This document shows, one piece after another, positions 1-9,110 of a stretch of 30,086 nucleotides of DNA. The stretch comes from CBDUBU01 sp965365465 (lineage in GTDB: Bacteria > Bacteroidota > Rhodothermia > Rhodothermales > DASSAV01), in NCBI GenBank assembly GCA_965365465.1, contig CBDUBU010000010.1:1-30086 (forward strand). Reading direction: 5' to 3'. Under the pieces are notes generated by a model that did no database searches, was not told the origin of the DNA, and worked only from the letters and a program-made list of their open reading frames with translations. Numbering within the stretch: the first letter of the stretch is position 1; every line of letters begins with the position of its first letter. The translations under genes were made by a program, and so were the position numbers.

Positions 1-1
1 G

Positions 2-472
2 CTGGAGGAACTGGACATCGCCATCGTCAGGGGCAATGCCGGAGAGATTGGAGCGCTCAGCGGAGCAGGAGGCAAGGTGCGGGGCGTCGAGAGCGTGGAG
101 GCCGGCAAGGACCCGGTTACGCTGGCGCGGGAGGCGGCGCGGGCCTGGGGAGCAGTGGTGGCGATCACCGGCAAGCGCGACATCGTTTCCGACGGAGAGC
201 GGGTCCTGGGCGTAGATAACGGGCACTCCTGGTTGCAAACCCGCACCGGGACGGGTTGCGCCTCGACAGCCGTTACCGCTGCCTTTTCGGCGGTGGAAAA
301 GGATTTCGTCCTGGCCGCCGCGAGCGCCCTGGCGGCGTACGGCCTTGCAGCGGAACGCGCCGCAGCGGAGGCGAAAGGTCCCGCCAGCTTCGGCGTTGCC
401 TTTTTTGATGAGATCTATAACCTCACACCGGAGCGGATCACGGAAGGCGCGCGCATCGTAGAAATCGCCTGA
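2..472 (+). CDS. thiM: Hydroxyethylthiazole kinase, C-terminal part (5' end outside window)
   Basis: Only the last 156 codons are present; the frame is open from base 2 to the TGA at 470-472. ThiM phosphorylates 4-methyl-5-(2-hydroxyethyl)thiazole with ATP so that it can be salvaged into thiamine. Visible ThiM signatures are the VRGNAGEIGAL stretch near the left edge, the kinase-type TGTGC loop with its cysteine followed by STAVTAAF, and the C-terminal FFDEIYNLTPE segment. The rest of the thiamine pathway, if clustered, must lie to the left. recQ follows on the same strand after 116 bp, but a palindrome in front of recQ suggests it has its own control. The family call rests on motif recognition and is quite secure. 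Confidence 0.87.
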   Translation: MEELDIAIVRGNAGEIGALSGAGGKVRGVESVEAGKDPVTLAREAARAWGAVVAITGKRDIVSDGERVLGVDNGHSWLQTRTGTGCASTAVTAAFSAVEKDFVLAAASALAAYGLAAERAAAEAKGPASFGVAFFDEIYNLTPERITEGARIVEIA

Positions 473-561
473 CCGGCTCAAGGCGCCGGAGACATCCTGC
501 CTGAAAGGGTGTGCGGCTGCCTCTATGGCCCCCATCCCGATGCCTGTGAAAGCAGGTCGTC

Positions 562-577
562 ATACCCTGCAAGGTAT
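562..577. promoter_or_regulatory. Operator-like 16-bp palindrome in front of recQ
   Basis: The sequence ATACCCTGCAAGGTAT has perfect 5-bp arms (ATACC/GGTAT) around a self-complementary TGCA centre, with one mismatched pair. It ends 11 bp before the first recQ ATG and overlaps a possible -10 (TATCAT, 575-580), so a bound protein would block transcription. The regulator is unknown. A DNA-damage repressor is one possibility, because recQ is under SOS control in some bacteria, but the site does not match the Escherichia coli or Bacillus LexA box. Confidence 0.35.
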
Positions 578-588
578 CATAGCGGGAC

Positions 589-2451
589 ATGAATTTTACT
601 GCCCCGATGCACGCGCGCCCGGAGAGGATGATTGATACAGCCACCGCACAGCCCCGGCAAATCCTGAAGTCGGTTTTCGGCTACGACCAGTTCCGTCCGC
701 AGCAGGAAGAGATCATACGGCGCGTGACGGGAGGGGATCACGCGCTGGTGGTTATGCCGACGGGAGGAGGCAAGTCGCTCTGTTACCAGCTTCCGGCGCT
801 GATCCGCCCGGGCGCAGGCATCATCGTTTCGCCCTTGATCTCGCTGATGCAGGATCAGGTAGAGGCGATGAAGCAACTGGGCGTGCGTGCGGAGTTTCTC
901 AATTCGAGCCTGCGCCCTGCGCAGCAACGCGCCATCGAGGGCAAACTGCGAGCGGGAAAACTGGACCTGCTCTACGTCGCTCCGGAGCGCCTGATGACGC
1001 CTGCGTTTCTGGAACTGCTGTCGGAGATCGAGATAGCCCTTTTCGCCGTCGATGAGGCGCATTGCATCTCGCAATGGGGACATGACTTTCGCCCGGAGTA
1101 TCTCCAGATTGCCGAAGTGCGAGATCGTTTTCCGGAAGCGCCGTGCATCGCGGTAACGGCCACCGCCGATGCCCCAACCCGGCGCGAGATCCTGAAACGC
1201 CTCCGGATGCCTCCGGAATGCGCCATCGTGACGGGTTTCGACCGCCCTAACATTGCTTACCGTGTCACCCCGAAGCATAAGCCGAAGCAGCAGTTGCTGC
1301 GCTTTATCGAGGAGGAGCATCCGGGAGAAGCCGGAATCGTGTACTGTCAGTCTCGTAAAAGGGTGGAGGAAACGACAGCCCTGCTGGTAGAACACGGCTA
1401 CCCGGCGGCGGCCTATCACGCGGGCCTTTCGGCAAAGCAGCGGCAGGAAAACCAGGAACGTTTCGTGCGCGAAGAAGGCGTCATCATCGTAGCGACGGTG
1501 GCCTTCGGCATGGGAATCGACAAACCGAATGTCCGTTTCGTTGCGCATCTGGATGTGCCCCGGAGCCCGGAGGCGTACTATCAGGAGACGGGCCGCGCCG
1601 GGCGTGACGGGCTGCCTGCCGATGCGTGGATGCTTTACGGGATCGGCGACGTGGTCGCCATGCGCCGGATGCTGGACCGTTCCGAGGCAGGCCGGCAACA
1701 CCGCTGGACGGAGCAGCACAAGCTGAACGCCATCGCCGGGTACTGTGAAACGGCGGGTTGCCGCCGCAAGGTGCTCCTGAACTATTTCGGCGAACCATCC
1801 GGCGAGGCGTGCGGCAACTGCGACAACTGCCTGAACCCGGTGGAGACATGGGAGGGCACGGTGGCCGCACAGAAGGCGCTTTCCTGCGTCTATCGTACAG
1901 GGCAGCGCTTCGGCGCCGGGCACGTGATCGATGTGCTCGTGGGAAATGACACGGAAAAAGTGCGCCGTTTCGGCCACCACCAGTTGAGCACCTTCGGCGT
2001 CGGAACCGAATTGAACGTTGCCGAATGGCGGTCGGTATTCCGGCAACTGATCGCCGCCGACCTGCTGCGGGTGGACATGGATGGTTACGGTTCCATCCGC
2101 ATGACCGAAGAATGCGCTCCCGTGCTCAAAGGCGAAAGGCCGGTGTTTTTCCGAAAGGATCCGGAGCCGGAGAAAAAGCAGAAGAAAAAACGCACGGCGC
2201 GGAAAGGACGGCCCGATACGCCCGCAGGGCAGAGCCTTTTTCAGGCGCTGCGCGAAACACGCCTGGCCCTTGCACGCAACCAGGGCGTCCCACCCTACGT
2301 CATCTTTCACGACAGCACCCTGGCCGAGATGGCCGAACATCGTCCTCAAACGATAGAGGCAATGGGGCAGCTTTCGGGGGTAGGAGCCGCCAAGCTCGAA
2401 CGCTACGGCGACGTGTTCCTCGAAGTCGTTCGCACGCACGCCCCCAATTGA
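589..2451 (+). CDS. recQ: ATP-dependent DNA helicase RecQ
   Basis: A 3'-5' superfamily-2 helicase for recombination and stalled-fork processing. Numbered from the ATG at 589 (620 aa): aromatic/Q-motif FGYDQFRPQQ at 30-39, Walker A MPTGGGKS at 56-63, DEAH at 155-158 followed by the RecQ aromatic loop SQWGHDFRPEY, and motif VI QETGRAGRDG at 332-341. The zinc-binding domain has cysteines 391, 408, 411 and 414 with E. coli-like spacing (17, 3, 3). A winged-helix RQC region spans about 425-515, then a lysine-rich linker at 524-541, then an HRDC domain to the end. All three RecQ modules are present and the length is normal. The second in-frame ATG at 628 follows GGAGAGG directly and gives an N-terminus more like E. 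coli RecQ, so it may be the true start. The gene converges with the next one, with 10 bp between the stops. Confidence 0.95.
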   Translation: MNFTAPMHARPERMIDTATAQPRQILKSVFGYDQFRPQQEEIIRRVTGGDHALVVMPTGGGKSLCYQLPALIRPGAGIIVSPLISLMQDQVEAMKQLGVRAEFLNSSLRPAQQRAIEGKLRAGKLDLLYVAPERLMTPAFLELLSEIEIALFAVDEAHCISQWGHDFRPEYLQIAEVRDRFPEAPCIAVTATADAPTRREILKRLRMPPECAIVTGFDRPNIAYRVTPKHKPKQQLLRFIEEEHPGEAGIVYCQSRKRVEETTALLVEHGYPAAAYHAGLSAKQRQENQERFVREEGVIIVATVAFGMGIDKPNVRFVAHLDVPRSPEAYYQETGRAGRDGLPADAWMLYGIGDVVAMRRMLDRSEAGRQHRWTEQHKLNAIAGYCETAGCRRKVLLNYFGEPSGEACGNCDNCLNPVETWEGTVAAQKALSCVYRTGQRFGAGHVIDVLVGNDTEKVRRFGHHQLSTFGVGTELNVAEWRSVFRQLIAADLLRVDMDGYGSIRMTEECAPVLKGERPVFFRKDPEPEKKQKKKRTARKGRPDTPAGQSLFQALRETRLALARNQGVPPYVIFHDSTLAEMAEHRPQTIEAMGQLSGVGAAKLERYGDVFLEVVRTHAPN

Positions 2452-2461
2452 GAGACGTACG

Positions 2462-4216
2462 CTAGGAGTGCGCCGGCTCGAAGGTGCGGGGGAAGCGAAC
2501 GATAAACGTTGACCCCGCAGGGCTGCTCTTAACGTCGATAGTCCCGTTCATCGCTTCCACCATGCGGCGCGTGATGGGCAACCCGAGGCCGCTGCCTTCA
2601 TGGGTGCGTGCAAGACCGGTGGATTCCTGCTGGAAGGGATCAAACAGGCGCGGCAGGAAATCAGGGGCAATCCCTATTCCCGTATCCTGGACGTGGATGT
2701 AAACGTGCCGTCTATCTCCGCCAACCCGAACGGCAACTCCGCCCTGATCGGTAAACTTGATCGCGTTGTCTACCAGGTTGCTCAGAACGCGGAAAAGAAA
2801 CGACCGGTCGGCATGAAGAGAAGGGTTTTCCAGGGTGGTATTGAAGCGCAGGAAAAGACCGCGCTCCCGTGCCCGAGGGGAAAGAAACGCAACCACATCG
2901 CGGGCGATTTCTTCCACGTTCAGGTTTTCCGGCTTCGCTCGGGCCGAATCGCTCTGGAACATGGCCCATTCCATCACTGAACCCAGGGTTCGTTGCAAGC
3001 GGTTGCCATGCTCCTTGATGATCTGGGCAAACTCTTTGTGTGTGTCGGTGGTCTCCTGAGCGAGCAGGGAAGCATAACCAATGATGCCTGTCAGCGGTGT
3101 GCGAAGTTCATGGCTCATGTTGGCAACAAAGGCATCTTGCATACGAGCCAGTTCCTCGGCCCGTTCCTTTGCTTCAATAAGCTGCCGCTCGTAATCCTTT
3201 CGCTCGGAAACGTCGTGAATATAGACGGAAAATCCCTGCGGGAAGCGGTAAATGCGCACTTCGAGCCAGTGCCGGGTAGGAGGATAGTACAATTCAACAG
3301 GTTCCGGGCTGCCGTTGCGGGCCGCCAGATAGAAACGGCGCACCATGCGGGGGGAAACACGCGCCGCTACGTGTTGCATTACCTTTGCGCCGAGAAGTCG
3401 GTCAGAGGGGACCCCGAAGAGTTGCGCCGCCTTTCGGTTCAGATAAGTCACCGCCCCTTCGGAGTCAAGCGCGAAAAAAGCGTCATTGATGCTGGCAAGA
3501 ATGCCTTCGACCCGCCGGTTGGATGCTTGTAAGGCTTGATGCGCCTTGCTGAGTTCGTAATTGACCTGCCGGAGGTTCCTGAGCGTCTGCCCCTCGTAGA
3601 GCCATCCGAGAAACCCGAAAAAGAAGGCAACGGTAGTCCCGTTGAGTAGATAAAAAAGAGAGGTCTGGTCAGAGGTGGAGAAATCAGGAAAAGGATAACC
3701 TGTTACCTCCAGAAAGTAAAAAACCCCGATAACGACTCCCGTCAGGCCCGCAAATACGAATCCGAAGGAGGGCCGCACGAGAATGGCGGCCAGCCACGGA
3801 ATGGCCAGAAGCCACAAAAGGGTCGGGTCGTCCAGACCGGAATCAACGAAAGACTGGTAACTTATCGCAATGAGCACCTCGGTGCAAAGCGCCAGGCCGG
3901 CAAGAGCAGTCGAGCCGGACACCCTGATGAGCACAATGTTCGAGAGTGCGACGAGGGCGCACCCGTACATGACCGCCAGGCTGGAAACGGGATAGCTGCC
4001 TAAAAGGGTCATCACGACCCCGAAAAACAGGCTGATGAGACAGAAAGCGATAGAAATGGCTACGAGAAGACGCGAACGTCGTTGCAGGTCAGGCTCGGCG
4101 GAGCCTATGTCAGGCAGCAGTTCATCAATGAGGGACAGCAGGTAGTCTGGAAAAACGCTCCATCCTCCCTGTTTTGTTTTTTCCCTTGAGGCCGGCAAAG
4201 CCATAGCACTGTTCAT
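2462..4216 (-). CDS. Membrane-bound PAS sensor histidine kinase (orphan)
   Basis: A 584-aa kinase if translation starts at the ATG at 4216, which is preceded by GGTGAG. The frame is open further upstream to 4501, but that 95-residue extension looks non-coding and would overlap the polB promoter. There are about six hydrophobic helices (roughly 48-72, 77-99, 102-122, 132-148, 150-172, 186-207), then a short coiled coil, a PAS domain (about 235-340), HisKA with NMSHELRTP and phospho-acceptor His369, and HATPase_c with N-box Asn484, DTGIGI at 511-516 and GSGLGL at 541-546. It should autophosphorylate in response to a membrane or PAS-sensed cue. No response regulator is adjacent, so its partner is elsewhere. 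It is divergent from polB across a region with a 19-bp perfect dyad. Confidence 0.88.
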   Translation of the reverse strand: MNSAMALPASREKTKQGGWSVFPDYLLSLIDELLPDIGSAEPDLQRRSRLLVAISIAFCLISLFFGVVMTLLGSYPVSSLAVMYGCALVALSNIVLIRVSGSTALAGLALCTEVLIAISYQSFVDSGLDDPTLLWLLAIPWLAAILVRPSFGFVFAGLTGVVIGVFYFLEVTGYPFPDFSTSDQTSLFYLLNGTTVAFFFGFLGWLYEGQTLRNLRQVNYELSKAHQALQASNRRVEGILASINDAFFALDSEGAVTYLNRKAAQLFGVPSDRLLGAKVMQHVAARVSPRMVRRFYLAARNGSPEPVELYYPPTRHWLEVRIYRFPQGFSVYIHDVSERKDYERQLIEAKERAEELARMQDAFVANMSHELRTPLTGIIGYASLLAQETTDTHKEFAQIIKEHGNRLQRTLGSVMEWAMFQSDSARAKPENLNVEEIARDVVAFLSPRARERGLFLRFNTTLENPSLHADRSFLFRVLSNLVDNAIKFTDQGGVAVRVGGDRRHVYIHVQDTGIGIAPDFLPRLFDPFQQESTGLARTHEGSGLGLPITRRMVEAMNGTIDVKSSPAGSTFIVRFPRTFEPAHS

Positions 4217-4344
4217 TCGCTCACCGCGCCGGGTTGCAACCGTGACTGCTCTATGCGACAGGCAAAAACCTGCGAACTCCGGAAATATAAGAAGTCTTGT
4301 GCGCCATTTCCCCAATTTGTTTTCGTCAACAGGCAATGGCCGCT

Positions 4345-4363
4345 CTGCCGATAGTATCGGCAG
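4345..4363. promoter_or_regulatory. Perfect 19-bp dyad in the kinase/polB divergent region
   Basis: CTGCCGATA-G-TATCGGCAG has 9-bp perfect arms around one central base. It lies 129 bp upstream of the kinase start and about 105 bp upstream of the possible polB -10, inside a 306-bp divergent region. The odd-centred perfect symmetry fits a dimeric repressor site. An RNA hairpin is less likely because the one-base loop is too tight and no T-run follows. Confidence 0.45.
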
Positions 4364-4468
4364 CGGCGGCAGTGTTCTGAAGGATGTGGAGAAAAATCCG
4401 GCAGCCCGGTTTTCACACCTCCAGGTTGCCCCGCCGCTCCCAGGCGCAACCGCATAACCGCGCACGGG

Positions 4469-4474
4469 TATAAT
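4469..4474 (+). promoter_or_regulatory. Candidate -10 element of polB
   Basis: An exact TATAAT lies 49 bp before the ATG at 4523. No convincing -35 is visible at 16-18 bp spacing. If it is used, transcription would start near 4481, only about 15 nt before the alternative GTG at 4496, which favours the ATG as the start. Confidence 0.35.
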
Positions 4475-4522
4475 GAGGCCCCTGGTCAAGCTGTTGTGCA
4501 AATAACCTGCCGTCGGGCGACG

Positions 4523-6898
4523 ATGGAGCAGTCTGCTGCGTCTTCTACCTTGTTTGATGTCGCACTCTTCGGGAAAGACGACACGCCGCGCATTGTGGAC
4601 ATTTATCCGCTGCGGACAGACTTCGACGGCGGCGAGGCGCTGGTGCGCGTCTACCGGCGCCGGGAGGACGGCAGCGCCGTGCAGGAGGAAGACGTTCCTT
4701 TTTACCCCTTTTTTTTCCTCTCCGACATTAACCTGCTGCGCGGCTTCTCACGCGCCCGGTTTCAGTTCATCTCACTGCTGGGCGATAACTTCTACCGCTA
4801 TCTCGTCGTGTTGAGGTCGTGGAACGATTACTGGGAAGCCGTACGCCACGTCGAGCGGGCTGCAGGAAGCCGCGAAGGTCGATCCGAGGCCCTTTACATG
4901 ACAGGAAGCCCGGCCCAGCAGTACCTCTTGCAGTCGGGACGCACGTGTTTCAAGGGCATGGCGTTCGATGATCTGCACCGGCTCCAACTAGACATCGAGG
5001 TTTATACCGAACACGGATTTCCCCAGGCGGTGCGAGAGGAAGACCAGATCATCATTATCGCGCTCTCGGACAACCGGGGCTGGCGCCGCCTGATCGACGG
5101 GCAGGCCCTCTCCGAAAAAACAATGCTGGAGGAGATGGTGCGGGTGATCCGGGAAAAGGATCCGGATGTGTTAGAGGGGCATAATATCTTTGCCTTTGAC
5201 CTGCCCTATATCATGGCGCGGTGCGAGCGGCGCGGCGTGCCCTTTGCCATAGGCCGCGACGGCTCCGTCCCTCGTTCCTTTCCATCGAGTATGCGCTTTG
5301 CCGAACGCACCATCGATTTTCCGGCTGTGGAAATCGCCGGACGGCACGTTGTGGACACGTTCTTCCAGGTCATGGCCTATGACGTGTTCAAGCGCAACCT
5401 GCCGGGATATGGCCTGAAAGTGGCCGCCCGTTATTTCGGCCTCTCGCCAAAAGACCGCACGTACGTAGAAGGCGCCGACATCGCACGGGTATGGCGGGAG
5501 GAACCCGCTCGCCTGCTGGATTACGCCCTCGATGATGTCATCGAAACGGAACGCCTGGCGCGTCACCTGTCGGGATCCACATTTTACCTGACGCAGATGC
5601 TGCCTATGCCCTACGGGCAGGTAGCGCGCACCGGCCCGGCTGCCAAAATTGAGTCGCTCTTTGTCCGGGAATACCTGCGGCAACGCTATGCCCTTCCGAA
5701 AAGCGAGTGGGGCAGCCAGGTTGTCGGCGGCTATACCGACGTGTTTGTCACCGGGATCGCCGGGCCTGTCGTCTATGCAGACGTTGAGAGCCTGTATCCG
5801 TCGATCATGCTGAACTACAACGTACAGCCAAAAGGCGATACCCTGCGGCTTTTTCCCGAACTGCTGCGCCGCCTCACTGCGCTCCGGTTCGAGGCGAAGC
5901 ATCAGATGAAAACGGCTGCTACGGAGGAAGCGCGAAGTGAACTCGACGCCCGCCAGTCCTCCTACAAGGTGCTTATCAACTCCTTCTATGGCGTGCTCGG
6001 CTTCAGCTTTGCCGCATTCAATGACTTTGCCGAAGCAGATCGGGTGGCGGCGACCGGCCAGGAAATCCTGCGTAAAATCATCGCGCTGATCCGCCGCGAC
6101 GGAGGACAGGTCATCGAGGTGGATACGGACGGCGTGCTGTTCACACCCCCGGAAACCGTTCGCGGGGAGGAGGCCGAGCGTGCATTTGTGCAGCGGCTGA
6201 ACGATGAGATGCCCGAAGGCATTCGCATCGCGTATGACGGGCGCTTCCGGAAAATGCTGTCCTATAAGAAGAAGAACTATGCGCTCCTTACCTACGATGA
6301 CCGCCTGAAGTTCAAAGGTTCCTCGCTCGTTTCCCGTTCCATCGAGCGCTTCGGCAGGCATTTCGTGCGCGAGGCAATCCGGCTGTTGCTCGAAGAGAAC
6401 ATTCAGGGCCTGCACGATCTCTATCTGGAGACGCGAGACCGGATCATAGCCCACGCCTGGGAAAGCGTGGATGACTTTTCACGCACAGAGACTTTGAAAG
6501 ACACGGTCGAGCAGTACCTGGCAGACGTAGAGGAAGGCAAGCGCACTCGCGCTGCCGCCTACGAACTGGCAATTCGTGAGGGCCGGGAGACAGGCCGAGA
6601 GATCCGGAAAGGAGACCGCATCAGCTATTACATTACCGGCTCAGGCGCCGGTGTGACTTCCTTTGAAAACTGTCGGATGGATGCCGCGTGGGATCCGTCC
6701 GCGCCCGATGAAAACACGGCCTATTATCTGAAACGCCTGGACGAGTTTGCACGCAAGTTCGAGCCGTTCTTTGCCGAGCACGACTTTCGCCTCATCTTCT
6801 CTCCGGAGGACTTGTTCGGCTTTTCTCCGAAGGGCATCCGGGTGCTCTCGCAAGAATGTGCGCCGGGCGAGATGGAGGAGGACGAGGTTCCCTTCTGA
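4523..6898 (+). CDS. polB: Family-B DNA polymerase (Pol II-like) with 3'-5' exonuclease
   Basis: A 791-aa replicative-type family-B polymerase, close in length to E. coli Pol II (783 aa), probably acting in repair or translesion synthesis. Exonuclease motifs are intact: Exo I LDIE with Asp157/Glu159, Exo II GHNIFAFD with Asn221 and Asp226, and Exo III YALDD at 334-338. Polymerase motifs are A (DVESLYPS from Asp420), B (KVLINSFYG from Lys482), C (DTD, Asp534 and Asp536), and a KKKNYALL palm motif. All catalytic acids are present, so it should be active and proofreading. The frame also allows a GTG at 4496, but the ATG at 4523 leaves room for the candidate promoter. Whether it is orthologous to E. 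coli polB or to a separate Bacteroidota family-B lineage cannot be settled by eye. Confidence 0.9.
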   Translation: MEQSAASSTLFDVALFGKDDTPRIVDIYPLRTDFDGGEALVRVYRRREDGSAVQEEDVPFYPFFFLSDINLLRGFSRARFQFISLLGDNFYRYLVVLRSWNDYWEAVRHVERAAGSREGRSEALYMTGSPAQQYLLQSGRTCFKGMAFDDLHRLQLDIEVYTEHGFPQAVREEDQIIIIALSDNRGWRRLIDGQALSEKTMLEEMVRVIREKDPDVLEGHNIFAFDLPYIMARCERRGVPFAIGRDGSVPRSFPSSMRFAERTIDFPAVEIAGRHVVDTFFQVMAYDVFKRNLPGYGLKVAARYFGLSPKDRTYVEGADIARVWREEPARLLDYALDDVIETERLARHLSGSTFYLTQMLPMPYGQVARTGPAAKIESLFVREYLRQRYALPKSEWGSQVVGGYTDVFVTGIAGPVVYADVESLYPSIMLNYNVQPKGDTLRLFPELLRRLTALRFEAKHQMKTAATEEARSELDARQSSYKVLINSFYGVLGFSFAAFNDFAEADRVAATGQEILRKIIALIRRDGGQVIEVDTDGVLFTPPETVRGEEAERAFVQRLNDEMPEGIRIAYDGRFRKMLSYKKKNYALLTYDDRLKFKGSSLVSRSIERFGRHFVREAIRLLLEENIQGLHDLYLETRDRIIAHAWESVDDFSRTETLKDTVEQYLADVEEGKRTRAAAYELAIREGRETGREIRKGDRISYYITGSGAGVTSFENCRMDAAWDPSAPDENTAYYLKRLDEFARKFEPFFAEHDFRLIFSPEDLFGFSPKGIRVLSQECAPGEMEEDEVPF

Positions 6899-6971
6899 AC
6901 AGGTGGATATGACTGCTGCGGGTTTGGCTTCCGGGCCGCGACGCAGTCGAAACACTGAGGTGTGAAATGCG

Positions 6972-7000
6972 TTTTCCACCCCTTTAAAGATATTTTCCAC
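6972..7000 (+). repeat. Two TTTTCCAC direct repeats upstream of speA
   Basis: TTTTCCAC occurs at 6972-6979 and 6993-7000, with start points 21 bp apart (two helical turns). The second copy ends 19 bp before the putative speA TTG start. This could be a regulator site; with only two short copies it could also be chance. Confidence 0.2.
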
Positions 7001-7019
7001 AGTTGGATCGTACGGTCTA

Positions 7020-9005
7020 TTGGCAGAAGAAACAAACCTCCATGTCTATTCCGATCCGGCGCTGCCGGTTGCCGAGGCGTCTCCCTTTGATCCGGAGAGT
7101 GTGTACCATGTTCAGGCATGGAGCGCCGGTTATTTTTTCGTAAACGAAGAAGGGCACGCGGCGGTGCGGCCCGTCTGGAATGACGACATCTCCGTCGATG
7201 TGTATGAGGTGGCGCGGAACCTGCGGTCACGCGGTGTTCAGTTTCCGGCACTGATCCGTTTTCAGGACCTGCTGCAGGCGCGGGTAATCCGCCTGAACGA
7301 GTCGTTCCGAAAGGCCATCGCAGAGACGGGATACCAGAACGTGTACCAGGGGGTTTTTCCCATCAAGGTCAATCAGCTTCGGGAGGTAGTTGAAGAGATT
7401 CTGGAAGCCGGAGCGCCCTACCGGTACGGGCTGGAGTGCGGCTCGAAGCCGGAGCTTGTCGCTGCGCTGCCCTATCTGGAAAACGACGATATGCTGCTGA
7501 TCTGCAACGGCAGCAAGGATGCCGTTATGATGCGGCTGATGCTGGAAGGCCGGCAACTGGGCAAAAACATATTGCCGGTGCTGGAGCGTTTCGAGGAGTT
7601 CGAGATGCTCCGGGAGATAGCTTCTGAAAGCGAAGTGGAGGCGCAGTTCGGCGTGCGAGTGCGCCTCTCCACGACGGGCGCCGGGCTGTGGTCGGAGTCA
7701 GGGGGAGAGAACTCGAAGTTCGGCATTTCTCTGACGGAACTGCTCATGCTGATCGAGCGGCTGCGGGAAGAAGCCGCTCCGCCTGCCTTTCGCCTGGTGC
7801 ATTTTCACCTCGGCAGCCAGATCGCCGACCTCCACAACGTACAGCAGGCTGTTCAGGAAGGCGCACGCCTGTACGCACGGCTTCGCAAACGCGGATTGCC
7901 CGTGGAGTACCTCGACATTGGAGGAGGGCTTGGCGTCAGCTATGAAGCGGGCAACCCCGATGTGGCAGGCTACATCAATTATACGCTGGATGACTATACG
8001 CGCACCGTTGTAGAAACCCTGAAGGCCGTTTGCGACGACGAAGGCGTGCCGCATCCGATTCTGGTCTCCGAGAGCGGGCGTGCGATTACGGCGTTTCACT
8101 CCGTGCTCGTCTTTGAAGTGGTCGATACGCGGGCCAAAGACTTCATCGAGGCCCAGGCCCCGGAGGGTGCGCCGCATCCGGTCCTGGAGGAGATGGATGC
8201 CCTCCTCAGCCGGCTCGTGGCGGAGCGCGGTCAAAAACGCCTGGCGGGCCTGCGTGAGGACTACCAGGCCGTTGAAGCGCTCCGTGCTGAAGTCGTCGAG
8301 CTATTCCGGCAAGGAAAGCTTTCGCTCGAGCAGAAGGCCCAGGCCGAACGCCTGTACTGGACCGCCTGCCAGGTCGTGAGCTTGCAGGTGCAGGATCTGC
8401 GCCTGCCCATTCTGCCGGACGATCTCGCCGGGCTTCTCCCGCAGCTCGTGGACCATTACCTGTGCAACTTTTCCGTCTTTCGCTCCCTTATCGACTACTG
8501 GGCCATCGGGCAGCGGTTTCCCATCATGCCCTTGCATCGCCTGCATGAAGTTCCGACGCGCCGGGGTGTCCTCGTGGATCTTACCTGCGACTCTGATGGC
8601 GAGGTCCGGGATTTCGTGGCCCCGGTAGGGGATAAACACGCATTGGAATTGCATACCCTCGAACCGGGATCGCCGTATTATCTCGGCGCTTTTCTCATGG
8701 GCGCCTATCAGGACATCATGGGGGATATGCATAACCTGTTCGGACGGGTCACCGAGGCGCACGTCTACGCCGATGCACAGGAGCCAGGCAACTTCTATGT
8801 CGAAAAGATCCTTTTCGGAGCCAGGATCGATGAACAACTGGCGCTCGTACAGTATTTCCCGAACGACCTGGAGCGGCGCATGAACGACCTCATTCAGCAG
8901 AAGGTCAAGGAAGGGAAAGTGCGCCCTCGAGAAGGAGTGAAACTGCTGGAGTCGTACCGGAAAGCATTTCGCGAATACACCTATATGCGTGTGGACGGCC
9001 TGTGA
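7020..9005 (+). CDS. speA: Biosynthetic arginine decarboxylase
   Basis: Converts arginine to agmatine with pyridoxal phosphate, the first step of the agmatine route to putrescine and spermidine. The protein is 661 aa, the usual SpeA size. The Schiff-base lysine is Lys116 in GVFPIKVNQ. The fold-III phosphate-binding loops LVHFHLGSQ and IGGGLGVSYE follow, then SESGRAITAFHS. The C-terminal domain has the substrate-site cysteine in LTCDSDG and the family segment AFLMGAYQDIMGDMHNLFGR. The start is uncertain: TTG at 7020 is the first available codon and has no clear Shine-Dalgarno, while GTG at 7101, just after GGAGA, would remove 27 poorly conserved residues. An agmatinase or agmatine deiminase is not in the window, so the next pathway step is elsewhere. 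Confidence 0.93.
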   Translation: MAEETNLHVYSDPALPVAEASPFDPESVYHVQAWSAGYFFVNEEGHAAVRPVWNDDISVDVYEVARNLRSRGVQFPALIRFQDLLQARVIRLNESFRKAIAETGYQNVYQGVFPIKVNQLREVVEEILEAGAPYRYGLECGSKPELVAALPYLENDDMLLICNGSKDAVMMRLMLEGRQLGKNILPVLERFEEFEMLREIASESEVEAQFGVRVRLSTTGAGLWSESGGENSKFGISLTELLMLIERLREEAAPPAFRLVHFHLGSQIADLHNVQQAVQEGARLYARLRKRGLPVEYLDIGGGLGVSYEAGNPDVAGYINYTLDDYTRTVVETLKAVCDDEGVPHPILVSESGRAITAFHSVLVFEVVDTRAKDFIEAQAPEGAPHPVLEEMDALLSRLVAERGQKRLAGLREDYQAVEALRAEVVELFRQGKLSLEQKAQAERLYWTACQVVSLQVQDLRLPILPDDLAGLLPQLVDHYLCNFSVFRSLIDYWAIGQRFPIMPLHRLHEVPTRRGVLVDLTCDSDGEVRDFVAPVGDKHALELHTLEPGSPYYLGAFLMGAYQDIMGDMHNLFGRVTEAHVYADAQEPGNFYVEKILFGARIDEQLALVQYFPNDLERRMNDLIQQKVKEGKVRPREGVKLLESYRKAFREYTYMRVDGL

Positions 9006-9038
9006 GCCGTTTCTGCAAAGACCGGTAATCATTTTGCA

Positions 9039-9068
9039 ACGACAAGGGCGCCGAGGCAACCTTGTTGT
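9039..9068 (+). terminator. Possible stem-loop after speA
   Basis: ACGACAAGG (9039-9047) and CCTTGTTGT (9060-9068) can pair over 9 positions with one G-T wobble, around a 12-nt loop, 34 bp after the speA stop. No T-run follows, so intrinsic termination would be weak. Confidence 0.3.
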
Positions 9069-9110
9069 CTGGCGGTGCTAAGAGGAGAAACCCCAAGCTC
9101 TGAGAAGCCT

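Noticed and set aside
577..2439. 620-codon open frame antisense to recQ
   Set aside because: It mirrors recQ almost end to end, as happens in GC-rich genes with biased codons. Its protein has no domain pattern and recQ has every expected motif.
4217..4501. 95-residue N-terminal extension of the histidine kinase
   Set aside because: It would cross the dyad and the polB -10 candidate. The sequence looks non-coding, and the internal ATG at 4216 has a Shine-Dalgarno.
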